From: Ryuthela nishihirai
Taxonomy: Eukaryota; Arthropoda; Arachnida; Araneae; Heptathelidae
Length of the DNA: 64,000 nt
NCBI GenBank assembly: GCA_038380435.1
Contig: JAWZYU010000011.1
Location: 77,249,501 to 77,313,500, forward strand
Direction: 5' to 3'
Positions 44,993 to 55,975 of this stretch are shown piece by piece. Each line of letters begins with the position of its first letter. The first letter of the stretch is position 1. The notes beneath the pieces are model-generated. The model ran no database searches, had not been told where the DNA came from, and worked only from the letters and a program-made list of their open reading frames with translations. Made by a program: the position numbers and the translations under genes.

Positions 44993-46118
44993 TAGAAATT
45001 TAGAAATCGTAAAAATATTTATGAATGTGAATGATGAGAATTAAACAGAATATAGTATACAGTGATTAAATATTTTGTATTTTGATGTGTATTTATGTAT
45101 TTGAAGTACCTTTTTGTATTCAAATGATTCTTATTATAAACCGTGAATAGAATTGTACTGGATGAAATGTTAGCATCGTATATAATAAATTATTGATACA
45201 GTTTTTCTTTACTCTTAGATACGATGTATGTATATGTGTTTAAATTTGTTCGGTGTCATCAGTGATACTGATGCATCAATGATGCATAATTATCAGGATG
45301 GCATTGATGACATTTGTTTGGATATGTATGAGCTGAACATGATGTCTTGAAGTTTTTATACCTTCTTCGAGCTGTCCCCAACAACGAAGTCTAGGGACTG
45401 AGATGGTCACTAGCAAAACTCCTTTGGGAGGGGGACGTAAAGCTCAATGAGGGGAGGTAACTAATGCATTTTTTTATTTTGGTTAGCTTGCAATTATTGT
45501 GTTTAGGTGAAGTTTGAGCAGATGATTATAATCCCACTTGTTTGTAAACTGAAATTTATTAGCTTCGCGTATTTCCTTGTAGTTAGGAGAATTTAACGGT
45601 ACTCCAATACCCATTTTTTTATGTATGGTAGGCACGGAAGATTAGATTTCACATATTTGAATTGTTGTTAGGGGAATAAATGGACTTATGTACCCTGCTT
45701 AATGCATCTGTAATTATATTCTGTGAAAGAGCAGAATTTCATGTATTTTTTCATTTTTTTCTTTAACCTTTTTAGAAGAAAAGTAGATTTTGAGTTAAAT
45801 TAACAAGTTCTTTTTAAAGGGTAGAGTATGCAACTTTTGAAGTTTGTATCAGAATGTGATGCAAACTTCAAAATGCCACAGCCATTGGTATGCATTTACA
45901 ATAGGTAGCTATACAATTTTTTTTAGGAGGAATGGGAGGAGGTACCTTTGGTTGTAATGGAAGATTATTCAATTGTGAGAGTAGATTGTCTTATCAAAAT
46001 TTGCATAAGCATACTTTTACTTTATTTTATGTTCAGCAATATGTAAATTACGTGAGAAGTGTCCTATTATTCTAAATTTGCTCATCAAAATCTGTTAGAC
46101 AAAATTTTGACTCCCTTT
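44993..46118. other. AT-rich internal sequence of the LTR element, no pol seen
   Basis: No reverse transcriptase, RNase H or integrase motif in any frame. G-rich GGAGGGGGACG and GAGGGGAGG patches near 45427-45460. Confidence 0.6.
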
Positions 46119-46129
46119 AGGAGGGGGAG
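46119..46129 (+). other. Polypurine tract
   Basis: AGGAGGGGGAG ends one base before the 3' LTR, the expected site for plus-strand priming. Confidence 0.75.
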
Positions 46130-46130
46130 T

Positions 46131-47188
46131 TGTGATGGTCCACCCATTCACTTTTACTTTTCCTTAACCAGTTTTACTTTATTTACATTATATTTATCAT
46201 TTTGGGGATTATTATTTCATTTGGAGTGATCACAATTCTTTCCTCCGAGCCATAGGAGTTGTGCATGCACAACGCCGACTTTTGATTGTCAGCTGCTAAT
46301 GTGCACATTTAGGACACAGACCCCTCTTGCATCATAGAGAGCACGATTGTACGATTATGCATATGTTTCCCCCAGCGTGCAACAGACACCTGTTGATTGT
46401 ACACCACATGTAACTAAGTGACATTAGGTCACAGAGTCTCAAAAGAGTCAGTATGGAGTCAGTAGACTAGTGATGAGAGATGTTAGTAAGAAGGTAGTAA
46501 AGGAGGAAGATCTTATTAGTAAGTTTTTTTTTTGACGTATTTAAAGATTTTTTTTAGTTACTCCGATTTTTTGTATTCATCAGTATTTATGGTGAGTCTT
46601 GAATTTTTTGGAAATAAACTTTGTTATCTATATTTGACTTCTGCTATTTTTTTCTTGAGCAAAGTTAATTGATTTTTAATTAGATTTAAACTTTAACAAT
46701 TTGTGAAACAATAAGCTGAAAAAAATTGTTTTTTGCCATGAGTGAGACTCGGACCCATGTCTCCTGGAAAGATATCAGTTATGCTACTGTTACACCATCA
46801 GTGGCTACCATTTTTTCAGTTCTTGTGTCACAGAAGCTGAAAAAAATGGTAGCCATTGATGATGTAGTGGTAGCATAACTGGCATGTCTCCAGGAGATGT
46901 GGGTTTGAGTCCCACTCACGGCAAAAACCAATTTTTTTCAGCTTATTATTTTATGAGTTCCATGTCTACAGGACATATCCTGTGATTCTTTACTACTGAA
47001 TTTAACAATTTTACCATCTTTTTTTAATTCTTGCTCGATAACTAATGCCATATACTTAACAAAAAATATTTTCAACTTTATTTGGCAAGTTAATATTGCC
47101 TGGGGCCCGATAACCTATCTGGAGTTTGAATCTATTTTGGATCAGACAAAAGTTCAAACTAGAGAAAGTTAATAATCTTTGGAGTATT
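46131..47188 (+). repeat. 3' LTR, interrupted
   Basis: Direct repeat of the 5' LTR. It carries a 298-bp tRNA-like inverted element (46703-47000), and the RTE insertion at 47189 cuts it; its last 6 bp lie at 50996-51001. Confidence 0.9.
46703..47000. mobile_element. Inverted element with two divergent tRNA-like arms
   Basis: TTTAACAATTT is duplicated at 46692-46702 and 47001-47011; the 5' LTR has this site once. Arms of about 110 bp (46710-46819 and 46837-46947) are imperfect reverse complements. Each arm holds a tRNA-like pattern pointing outwards: the right arm reads TAGTGGTAGCATAACTGGCA, then GGGTTTGAGTCCC; the left arm has the same in reverse. A tail of 53 bp follows the right arm. Confidence 0.88.
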
Positions 47189-50100
47189 CATCATCATCCT
47201 CATCCTCAAGCAGCCAAGGGCTACAGAGGTCCAACCAGACCGTGCAATTTAGTTCTCCAAGCACATCTACCCTGAGATACATCTGCTGCATCTGGCCACT
47301 GCACACCAATTCTAAGAAGGTCCTGTTTGACATTGTCTGCCCACCGCATCCTAGGTCTCCCCTTCTTTCTGAGACCTTTAGGCACACTGTTCATAACCCT
47401 ATTCACCAATCTATAATTATCTATACAGGCAACATGGCCAAACCAATGCAGTCTCTCTCTGTACAATATGTTGCTTAAAGGAGGTTGCAAACTCCTTTGC
47501 TTAACTCCGTCATTACTTACAAAGTTGAACAATCTAATGTTCAAGATACTGCAAAAGCATCTAGAATTAAAGGTGTCAAGTTTCCTGTTATCTTGCTCAC
47601 AAAGCATCCACGTTTCACTACCATAACTAACCCTAGAAAGAACTAAACTATTATACAGTCTAATTATAGTCTTTAGGTGTATATGCCTATTTCTCCACAC
47701 TCTCCATAGATTCTTAAAAGTCCCCAGCAGCAATCCCTATTCATCTGTTAATCTCATGCCGCACATCATCATTATCTGTTACATAGCTCCCAAGATAATT
47801 AAACTGTGACACCTGCTCAAGACTGCAACCATTCAGATTAACTGAATCACAGCCTGCCTGACCAATTTTCATCACTTTAGTTTTCTCTCTGTTTATAACC
47901 AAACCTACTCTACTACCAGTCTCATCAACAGCTCGAATGAAAGAGTTCATCTCATCAACATCATTTGCCAAAAGGGTTAAATCATCAGCATAATCTAAGT
48001 CAGAAATTTTCATATCTCCAGCCCATTTAAGGGCAAAATCTTACCCTAGAAGTGAATTTCGCATAACATAATCAATAACCAAACTAACAGAAAAGGAGAC
48101 ACCCTTGTCGAACACCAGAAGTAATGCTAAACCAGTTGCTACAAGCCTTATCAACTCTCACACACGATTCACTGTTATTATAGAGAGCTTTCATTATGTT
48201 AACTAACTTGTCTGGTATACCATATGATCTCACAATCAATCACAAATTATGACAATCAACAGAGTCGAAAGCTTTTTTGAAATCAACAGAGCTAGCAACC
48301 AAAGGTTTCTGAAACTCGAAACATTTCTCAAGAATCTGCCTAAGAGAAAAAAAAATCTGTTCTACACATCCCGTACCACTTCTGAATCCACATTGCTCAT
48401 CACGCAATTGACTGTCAACCAGATTCTTAATTCTATTAAGCACAATCATGGAAAGAACTTTACCTGGAACAGAGAGTAGGCTGATACCCCTATAGTTATT
48501 ACAAGAATTGCGATCATCTTTTTTGAAAATATGGAATAATAATAGCTCTGGTAAAATCCTTAGGAACCATGCCTTTATCATAAAAGATATTCAAAGTTTC
48601 AGTCATCCAAGTGGTAACCAAAACATTCCCAGCTCTAAGCATTTCCGTAGTAATTTCATGTACCCCTGGATATTTATGAAGCTTAAGTTTAGAAATAGCC
48701 AAAATAACTTCAGATTGTGTTATAAGGCCAATATTAAAGCAACCAATGCATCTATCATCATTGCAAACAATGGGAGTAGAACTAACCACATTGTTTAGAA
48801 CATCACTGAAATGTTCAGCCCACCTAGCCATGACAGAATCCTCACCTTCTATAACCTTACCTTGTTTATCCTTCAATCCCTGTATACCTGTCCGTTTTCT
48901 ACCACACGAAACGTTAACTATCTGGTACAGCTCTCTGCTGTTGTGCTGTCTAACTACTTCCTCAGCTTTGTCAGCCAAACCATCAAGCCAAAGATTCTTA
49001 TCAGCAGCTAACTGATCTTTTACATGTTTATTAAGTTCTCTGTAATGCTTTCTATTAGGACTAGTAGGGTATTGATTCAGGACATTCCTGCAGTTCTTTC
49101 TTTCCGAAATAAGCTCAAGTGCCTTATACTCAGATAAGTCTGCCTCTTCTGCTATTTTTTTCCTAAAAGAGTACTGTTAGTGTCCAAAAAAGCCTGTTTA
49201 AAATGATCCCATTCTTCCTCAACTTCAGTAGTAAGCAAACCATGACTGTCATAATGACTAAGTAACCTATCATGGTAAGTTTTGGCTATAACTGGGTTTT
49301 TCAGAGCTTCAGTATGAAAAGTAAATTTTTTAAAGCTAGCACACTGGCCACTGATCTAAGGGACCTGGGTTCGAGCCCCGGATTAGGCATGGATGTGTGT
49401 GTCATTTTTCTGCTGAGGTCCTGCCATCCTCTCAGATCTCCTACTGTGGCATATAAACTGACAGGCTCCTGTCAGACCTCTGTGGCAAGCAGCTGCTTGA
49501 GGGGATATTTATTTTTGCCATCCTGTGGCCGAGTGGTTAGCACGCTTGGCTACTAATCTAAGGGACCTGGGTTCGAGCCCCAGGTAAGGCATGGATGTGT
49601 GTGTCGTTTTTCTGCTGAGGTCCTGCCATCCTCTCAGATCTCCTACTGTGGCATATAAACTGTCAGACTCCTGTCAGACCTCTGTGGCAAGCAGCTGTTT
49701 GAGGGGGTATTTATTTATTCTTACAACACTTTTTAAGTTGTAAGACACTTTTAACAAGATAATGGTCAGATCCAATTTCAGCTCCCCTATATGACCTGGT
49801 ATTGCTAACTAGTCCATTTGCTATTGATTAATATATAATCAATCATATTCTTATGCAGCCCATCAGGTGAAACCCATGTGTACTTATGTATGTCGCGGTG
49901 TTTGTAATAAGTGTTAGTTATTCTGAAACCATTGAGTTTACTTACCTGTAGGAGATGTTGCCCATTGCCATTGCAGCTACCAATACCAAAAGGGCCTATC
50001 ACCCCTCACCAAAGGTCAGAGTCAGTACCAACTTTGGCATTGAAGTCACCAAGAACAAGGTAATATCTCCTTTCTTGACAGAATTCAAAATATCCTGAAG

Positions 50101-50995
50101 TTGTTCATAAAACCTATCCTTCTCATCCTCATCGGCATCCTCAGTGGGGGCATAACAGCAGATAACATTCAAGTCTTTAACGCTTGTCTGAAATTTTGCT
50201 GTAAGAAACCTTTCATTAATGCACTCATATCCTAAAAGAGCATCACTAGCGTGTCTGCCGAGAAGCAGACCCACGCCTTGGTGATGCTTATTGTCGTGTC
50301 TCCCTGAAAAAAGAAATTTAAGATTACTTTTAAGAATCTGACCTTTATCTGTCCATCTGGTCTCTTGCAAGCAGAGAATATCTAAATTATAACGGTGGAA
50401 TTCTTGTGTGAGGACATCAAGATAAAAAGCTATGTGCAGAGTCCTCACATTCTAACTACCTATGGAGAGAAAATGGTTAGTGGGATGTTTAAAGAAACTA
50501 TGTTTATTGAAAGAGGGAATGGAGACAATATCAAACAGCCTCCTAATCGCAGACATGGGGCAAAGACTCGTTCCCCCACCACTAAAGGCTGAAGCCATCT
50601 ACACTGGAAGACTTGCTCCAATGTAGAATTTGACGATGCCAGTAGAAGCAAGAGTTCACTGACAAACATATCCTGTGAATCTATTCACTTGGGGCTGTCA
50701 AGCCACAAACAAACAGAAAACAGAGTGGAAGATTTTTCCTCCACAGAAGCCCACCAGTGCAGCAAAATCAGGATCCATAATCAAGCTCAGAGCCATAATT
50801 CCCTTCAGGTTGGTATATATATGGTCAGCACCAGGACCCTGTGTGGTTGACCACTCCTCAGCAAGGTAGAAAAAAAGAAAAATAGCCATAGTTGTCCAGA
50901 TCAGTAGGCCACACTAATCTGGCAACCCTCCCCTTCCGTTCACTTCCACAAGAGAGCATCTCTTTTGAAAGGTACTAACGACCTGCACCATGAGA
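47189..50995 (-). pseudogene. RTE-clade LINE (copy R7), near full length, inside the 3' LTR
   Basis: The 3' tail (CATCATCATCCTCATCCTC) starts at 47189 and the copy extends into the 5' leader (to about 50995). C-terminal domain in 47733-47221, RT core with LDYADDL in 48013-47741, motif A (VDFKKAFDSVD) in 48581-48240, linker in 48978-48514, endonuclease in 50448-49805 (QETRWTDKG; the GDFNA box is lost to a frameshift near 50060). SINE-C copies interrupt it at about 49338-49728. Frameshifts throughout: inactive. Similar flanks (AGTATT and AGAATT) may be the target duplication. Confidence 0.93.
49338..49728 (+). mobile_element. tRNA-derived SINE, family C, two joined copies
   Basis: The second copy has a full head: TGTGGCCGAGTGGTTAGCAC (near 49524), ACTAATCTAAGGGACC, then GGGTTCGAGCCCC (B box). 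Its body reads GGCATGGATGTGTGTGTCG, TTTTTCTGCTGAGGTCC and GCAAGCAGCTGTTTGAGGGG, and it ends in TATTTATT. The first copy has lost its A box. A Leu/Ser-type tRNA origin is likely from the GCCGAGTGGTTA string. Inserted into RTE copy R7. Confidence 0.9.
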
Positions 50996-51005
50996 ATTAC
51001 AGTAG

Positions 51006-52038
51006 TTCAATAAAATATGCATCATACGAAAAAAGAAATATTATTTTTAAAAGCTTGAATTGTGTATTTTTAAAATTGAAGTTTCATGTGTTATACAAAT
51101 CACGTCTATAGATGTCCTAGACCCTGAAATAGTGAAGAACTTGTCAGTGGAGTTGCTGCTTTATTTCCTGTAATAAGATAAACAATAAATCTAAACGTTA
51201 GCAATGTATTAGATAGATCTGTATGATGAATCTTTGTGTTCAATGTAATTTGATAATGTCAAATATTTGCTACTGACTTTGTACAAGAGTTCAGATGCTA
51301 GTTAGGATCTTTCAATACTCTAAGTATAGTTAGTAGATCTAAACTAACCTTCATTGTTGGTAAAGAGGTATTATTGTCACTAAACCTGTAGGTTGCTTAG
51401 GGAACAAATATAGATTTTTGGTCTCTACCTTTTATGATATGGAACAAATGTAAACTGTGATTTATAATAAATATATATATACATTGTGAATAAGACTTAT
51501 ACTGTATTTGCAAAGATCTTTTCTTATAAAGTGACATCACTTCCCAATGTGAATTTCAGCTGGCTAATGAAGCTCTATGGGACTAAAGCATTACCTATAA
51601 CCTGGAAAAAATTTATATAGGCACATCACCAAAAATTACCATACTTTAGTTGGACATCAGAAATTTGTTACAGTGCATTATTGCTGCCAATATTTTAGCA
51701 ATCACAGGTACATTTTTGCATATATTACAGACACTAAATGCTTAAGCAATTATTATTGACATTTTAATGCCATAGGATCCTGGTTAGTGATTGTGGTATG
51801 AACTTTTATACAGTGATAGAGCAATAAATATATTTTTAACTGTTATTGACACTGTGCATTTTAACTTAATTCAATTAACATAGAATATTCTGCTAAGATA
51901 ATGTTGTATATAATTTAAGAAGTGCTCATATCTTTGAAATGAAATTCTAATCTGTAATAATAATCTAATTCTATATTATATATATAATACAATCTAATTC
52001 TTTGCATGTTTAAAACTGGCTATGATCTTATACTAATA
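51006..52038. other. NUBP2 intron sequence, no feature seen
   Basis: AT-rich, with TATATATA tracts near 51470 and 51975; no coding or SINE signature. Confidence 0.5.
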
Positions 52039-54021
52039 CACACTCAACAGCCACTTTATTACTTCAAGTTCCATATTATATCATAGTAACTCAGATACAG
52101 AACTCTGTAACTTCTTAAACAAGTTTTTTTTTTTTTGAAAAAATGTTGAAGATAAAAATAACCCAATAAAATCTATCTAAATCTCGAGTTTCAACAACAC
52201 TATGCACTCAATATTTAAAGTTATGGAAACTGAAACTTTGAACAAATTAGCAAATTCTGCAAAAAATCATTCAAAATTGGAAAGAGTTAATATAATTATC
52301 ACACAAACTGCTAAAAATACTCTTACAAATGTTAATGAAGTTTGGTATAACAGTCATTGCTTTCATTTTAACTTGTTTTTATTAATTTTTCAGAGAAATT
52401 GCACTGCTTGACATAGAAAATGCCACACCACGAAGGAATGCACGAAATGAGATGAAACTTACTACACATGTAAACAAGTAGGTGGAAAGAAGTGATTTAA
52501 TTTCTGAAGGATTATATGAAGGCAATGGGTGAGGAGACAGTATAATGTGACTTGAGTCAGTAGATCATATGACCACCATGCTGGGCTATATATTCAGCAA
52601 AACACTGTGGCATTGAGTGGAAAAGTCCCTGGATGGTGTGTTGAAATATCACGGACCATGCATCATTGACCTGTGTCCATAATTTATGGACATTTTGAGG
52701 GGATCATGCAGAAGTGTGAAGTCATCTGCCAATGACATCCCATACATTCTCTATTGAGATGTCTGGGGATCATGCTGGCTAAGACAGCACCTCAACACCT
52801 TGTAGGCACTGTCTGCTGATGTTAGCAGTGTGTGGGTGGGGTTATCATGTTGAAACTGGGCATCAGGGATACCACAGAGATATGACAACAAAAGGGCTGC
52901 AGCATGTCATCAACTTATCGTCATGTTGTCACTGTACCCACTATGTGTACAAGTGGTGAATGGCTGTTCGAACTGATTGAACCCCAAACCATGACACCAG
53001 GTTGAGGAGTTGTATGATGCTCACAGATGGTAGCAATATCAGTCCAGTGACCATGTCATCTCCAAACTCTCAATCAGCAATCATCAGTGCTGAGACAGAA
53101 GCGAGACTCGTCACTTAATATGACATGGTTCCATTCATCCTGCCATGCATATCTAGTACGGCACCACTGCAACCCTGTAAGACAATGTTGTGCAGTAAGT
53201 GGCAGTCATCACAATGGCTGAGCGCAAATCTTCCTCAGCCAATCTGTGATTCACAGTCTGTGTCGACAAGGGGTTGTCCATAGCTGCATGTACATGGCTT
53301 CGAATGTCATTTGCTGTGGATTATGGGGTTGCTACGGCTTGCTGTCAAATGTGTCGATTAAGGAGTTGACATTCGCCTATGTGCACAATTACACAAGTCC
53401 CACTACGATGATGCATGTTATCTTCCTCCAACCACTGTCACCAAATTCGGCCAACAGTTGTTGCATCCCAATACATTTACACCACGATGGGACATAGGAA
53501 ACAACCAGCCCTATGACGAAGCCTCTGGTAAAGGTGTCCGTGTGATGGTAGGATTCCCAATGACTTCGCCCAATCATTCTCTCCTCGTGCATTCTTTCAC
53601 TTGATGCAGTGGTCCACACGCCCAGGTGAGGATGATCAAACCTAGTTACACCAAGCCATTTTGCCCTGTTATCTCCCTCACCAATCACGATTACTTCACA
53701 ATTGCACTCATTTCCATAACCCGACTGTCGACACATATCCACCTATACGCATGGTGGTCCAACAAATACTTCATAGCGTGGCATTTTCCATGTCGAGCAG
53801 TGTATTTAAACTGGCATGGTTGTTGTTAATTATTCCAATTTTCTAACTCTCAAAATATCAAACAAATATTGTTGAAAATCAAGATTGAAATAGATGACTG
53901 AAATCTTTAAGTTATCTTCAGTCACTTTTTTCATAAAAAAAATTGTTTATGAAGCAGTTCGTATCTGAATTAATACTACTATAACATGTAACTATACTTA
54001 ACAAAGTGGCCACTGAGTACA
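52039..54021 (-). pseudogene. Tc1-like transposon, decayed
   Basis: Terminal inverted repeats: ACACTCAACAGCCACTTTATT at the left and, reverse-complemented, TACTCAGTGGCCACTTTGTT at the right. On the minus strand the transposase is readable in pieces: an AWQDEWNHVILSDESRFCLS block near 53140-53085 (first catalytic Asp region), QPGVMVWGSI near 53000-52970, and HTLLTSADSAYKVLRC near 52835-52790, in the place where the second Asp motif is expected. Stops and frameshifts occur every 30-60 codons. The Asp motif QQDNARPH is not readable. Confidence 0.75.
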
Positions 54022-54327
54022 TACGATAATCATCATAAGCATATGACTAAACAGTAACATCTTTTCAAGCCTGTTTCGTTTTTCCTAAAAATTAAAGAGC
54101 TCTATAGATAGCTCTATAGACAAAACTACAGATTTACAAATGTACTTATCAACATTTTGATGAGGTGCAAACAGTTTTGTCATTCTCCACAATAAGGCCA
54201 CATTACAGCCATTTCAAATCAGTCCTGCATTAGATAAGTTCTACCATCTCCTGTTCAGCTAGAAATTGGCAAGTATATATTTACCAGCTAGAAGGATTAA
54301 TATTTTCCATTTCACAACAAAACCTAA

Positions 54328-54524
54328 CCCTTAGAGTGCCAGGATTGATTGGATCGATACCAGAAAAATTTGCATAAATTGCAGGAACAATCCACTGTAT
54401 TTCATACATAATTTCTTTTAAAATCAAGAGATAGCCTGAATGGACAAACTAGAGTTGAAACTATTATCAACCCATTATGAAGGTCATATACAGATGACAT
54501 GTACCTCAACTGGCACTGAAAGGG
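54328..54524. mobile_element. TTAA-targeting MITE (197 bp)
   Basis: Inverted ends CCCTTAGAGTGCCAG and CTGGCACTGAAAGGG, with CTAA (eroded) at the left and TTAA at the right border. Same end pattern as the MITE at 24969. Confidence 0.75.
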
Positions 54525-54566
54525 TTAAGAAACATTAGGTCTTTCATATAAGACATCTCATTTTAC

Positions 54567-54721
54567 CTGAGGTGTGGTAACAAGAACAGCTCCAATATGT
54601 GATATTTGACCAATATTCTCTACCAATGTTATATGTTCATCTGTTGTTCCAGGAGGCATATCAACAACTAAATAGTCTATCCCTTGCCAATGGACATCTG
54701 ATAGGAACTGTTTAATCATTG
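54567..54721 (-). CDS. NUBP2: NUBP2 coding exon (DxPPGTxDEH segment)
   Basis: A 155-nt exon: two bases completing an Ala codon, then [51 protein letters not shown]. The [10 protein letters not shown] block is the switch-type motif of Mrp/NBP35 P-loop NTPases (vertebrate NUBP2: DTPPGTSDEH). The acceptor is TTTCATTCCCAG and the donor GTAAAA after CAG, phase 0. The next exon in order is 24544-24654, which begins exactly where the protein continues. Upstream exons encoding GKGGVGKST and the DIDLCGPS region are not visible between here and the window end, so they probably lie beyond 64000. Confidence 0.95.
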
Positions 54722-55769
54722 CTGGGAATGAAAATTTTAATGAAATAATGTTGGTTTGCACAAATTTTTATTAATAGAAAACATTATTAAAACTGTTAAT
54801 GTTATAACCATTAGTCCCTGCTACTTTTCTTTGTTATACACCAAACTGCAGTTCTATCAATATAAACAAATGCTCTCTACACAAGTTCTTTATAATAAAC
54901 TATATCCTTGTTTTAATTGTAAGTAATTATATATAATACACTCATCATCATAAAATAGTTATAACTGAGATCACAAACATTACAATTTGCATTATATGTT
55001 TGATTTTCCTTACAGTTATACATTCCCTTTTTTGCATTATGTTAATTTACATTTTCTATTTTTTATGACATTTACATTATATTTCATTAATTTCATTGTG
55101 TTTAAACATTATTTACAAGCGACATCATACTTATGCAATCAAAATTACATCTATGTGCAGAATACTGGTTTCCTTTACCATGATAAAGAAGAAATATTTT
55201 TTGCAGTTTTATCCCATTCCAAACAATTCTACCTCGCAAAAGTATTTTCTCTAGAAAATGATTGTTCATTACTTTAAATTGAATGGGAAGATGCTCTTTT
55301 GAACTATGATGTATACTTCCCTCAACTACATAAAAAGTATGTTCATGAAATTCTAAAAAGGGGTGGCTTCTTTTTTAAGAATATCTTTATAGAATAATCA
55401 GAATGCTGTGACAGCTAAGTTCAATGCATTAGAGGAAATATTCCAATATCCTTTTTGTTGCATTGCTCTGGTTGATAAAATTATCCAAAATGTTGACACC
55501 ATCTAGTTCCTTTATTGATTTTTTTTTTATCAGAGTAGGCTGATAATATCACCTTTTTCTTATATGCTGCTTTGTAATAGGATTTAGCAACAGAAAGAGG
55601 TTAGTGATATTGGGTTCAATGCTACAGTTAGAATTGCTCTATCACACCAATGGCACATAAATACTATCTCATCACACTGGTAATCAAATGAGCCTCCAAT
55701 TTCTTTTGCCAAGGCTTTCTCTGACTGCGAGGGAAATCTTTTGGTTCAATTACTTAGCATTTTGCCAGT
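54722..55769. other. NUBP2 intron sequence, no gene
   Basis: AT-rich; only low-complexity ORFs rich in Phe, Tyr and Leu. Confidence 0.5.
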
Positions 55770-55975
55770 ACTTTTTTTTTTTACTTTATTATTTACAATT
55801 TTTTCGTTTTATTATTTACTTTTTTTTTACTTATTTGTTTTTACTTTTTCCAATGTTTCATTATTTACTTACCTTTTTACTTATTTATTTATTTTTTTAT
55901 TTTTTTTTTTTTTTGGTTATTTATTATTTACTTATTTTTTATTCACTTATTTATTATTTATTTTTATTTCTACAG
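55770..55975. repeat. T-rich low-complexity tract
   Basis: Runs of TTTATTTA and poly-T. ORFs across it encode only Phe/Tyr/Leu-rich products and are not genes. Confidence 0.85.

Larger units (their letters stand above)
42410..51001 (+). mobile_element. LTR retrotransposon (Ty3-like, gag only) with nested insertions
   Basis: Bounded by the 4-bp duplication GTAG at 42406-42409 and 51002-51005. The LTR begins TGTGATGG and ends TTACA. The 5' LTR is 42410-43316. The 3' LTR starts at 46131 and is cut at 47188 by RTE copy R7; its last bases ATTACA resume at 50996-51001. A primer-binding site like that for tRNA-Lys lies at 43334-43352 and a polypurine tract at 46119-46129. The internal part holds a broken gag and a trace of protease but no reverse transcriptase or integrase. 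Element type is inferred from these parts. Confidence 0.88.
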
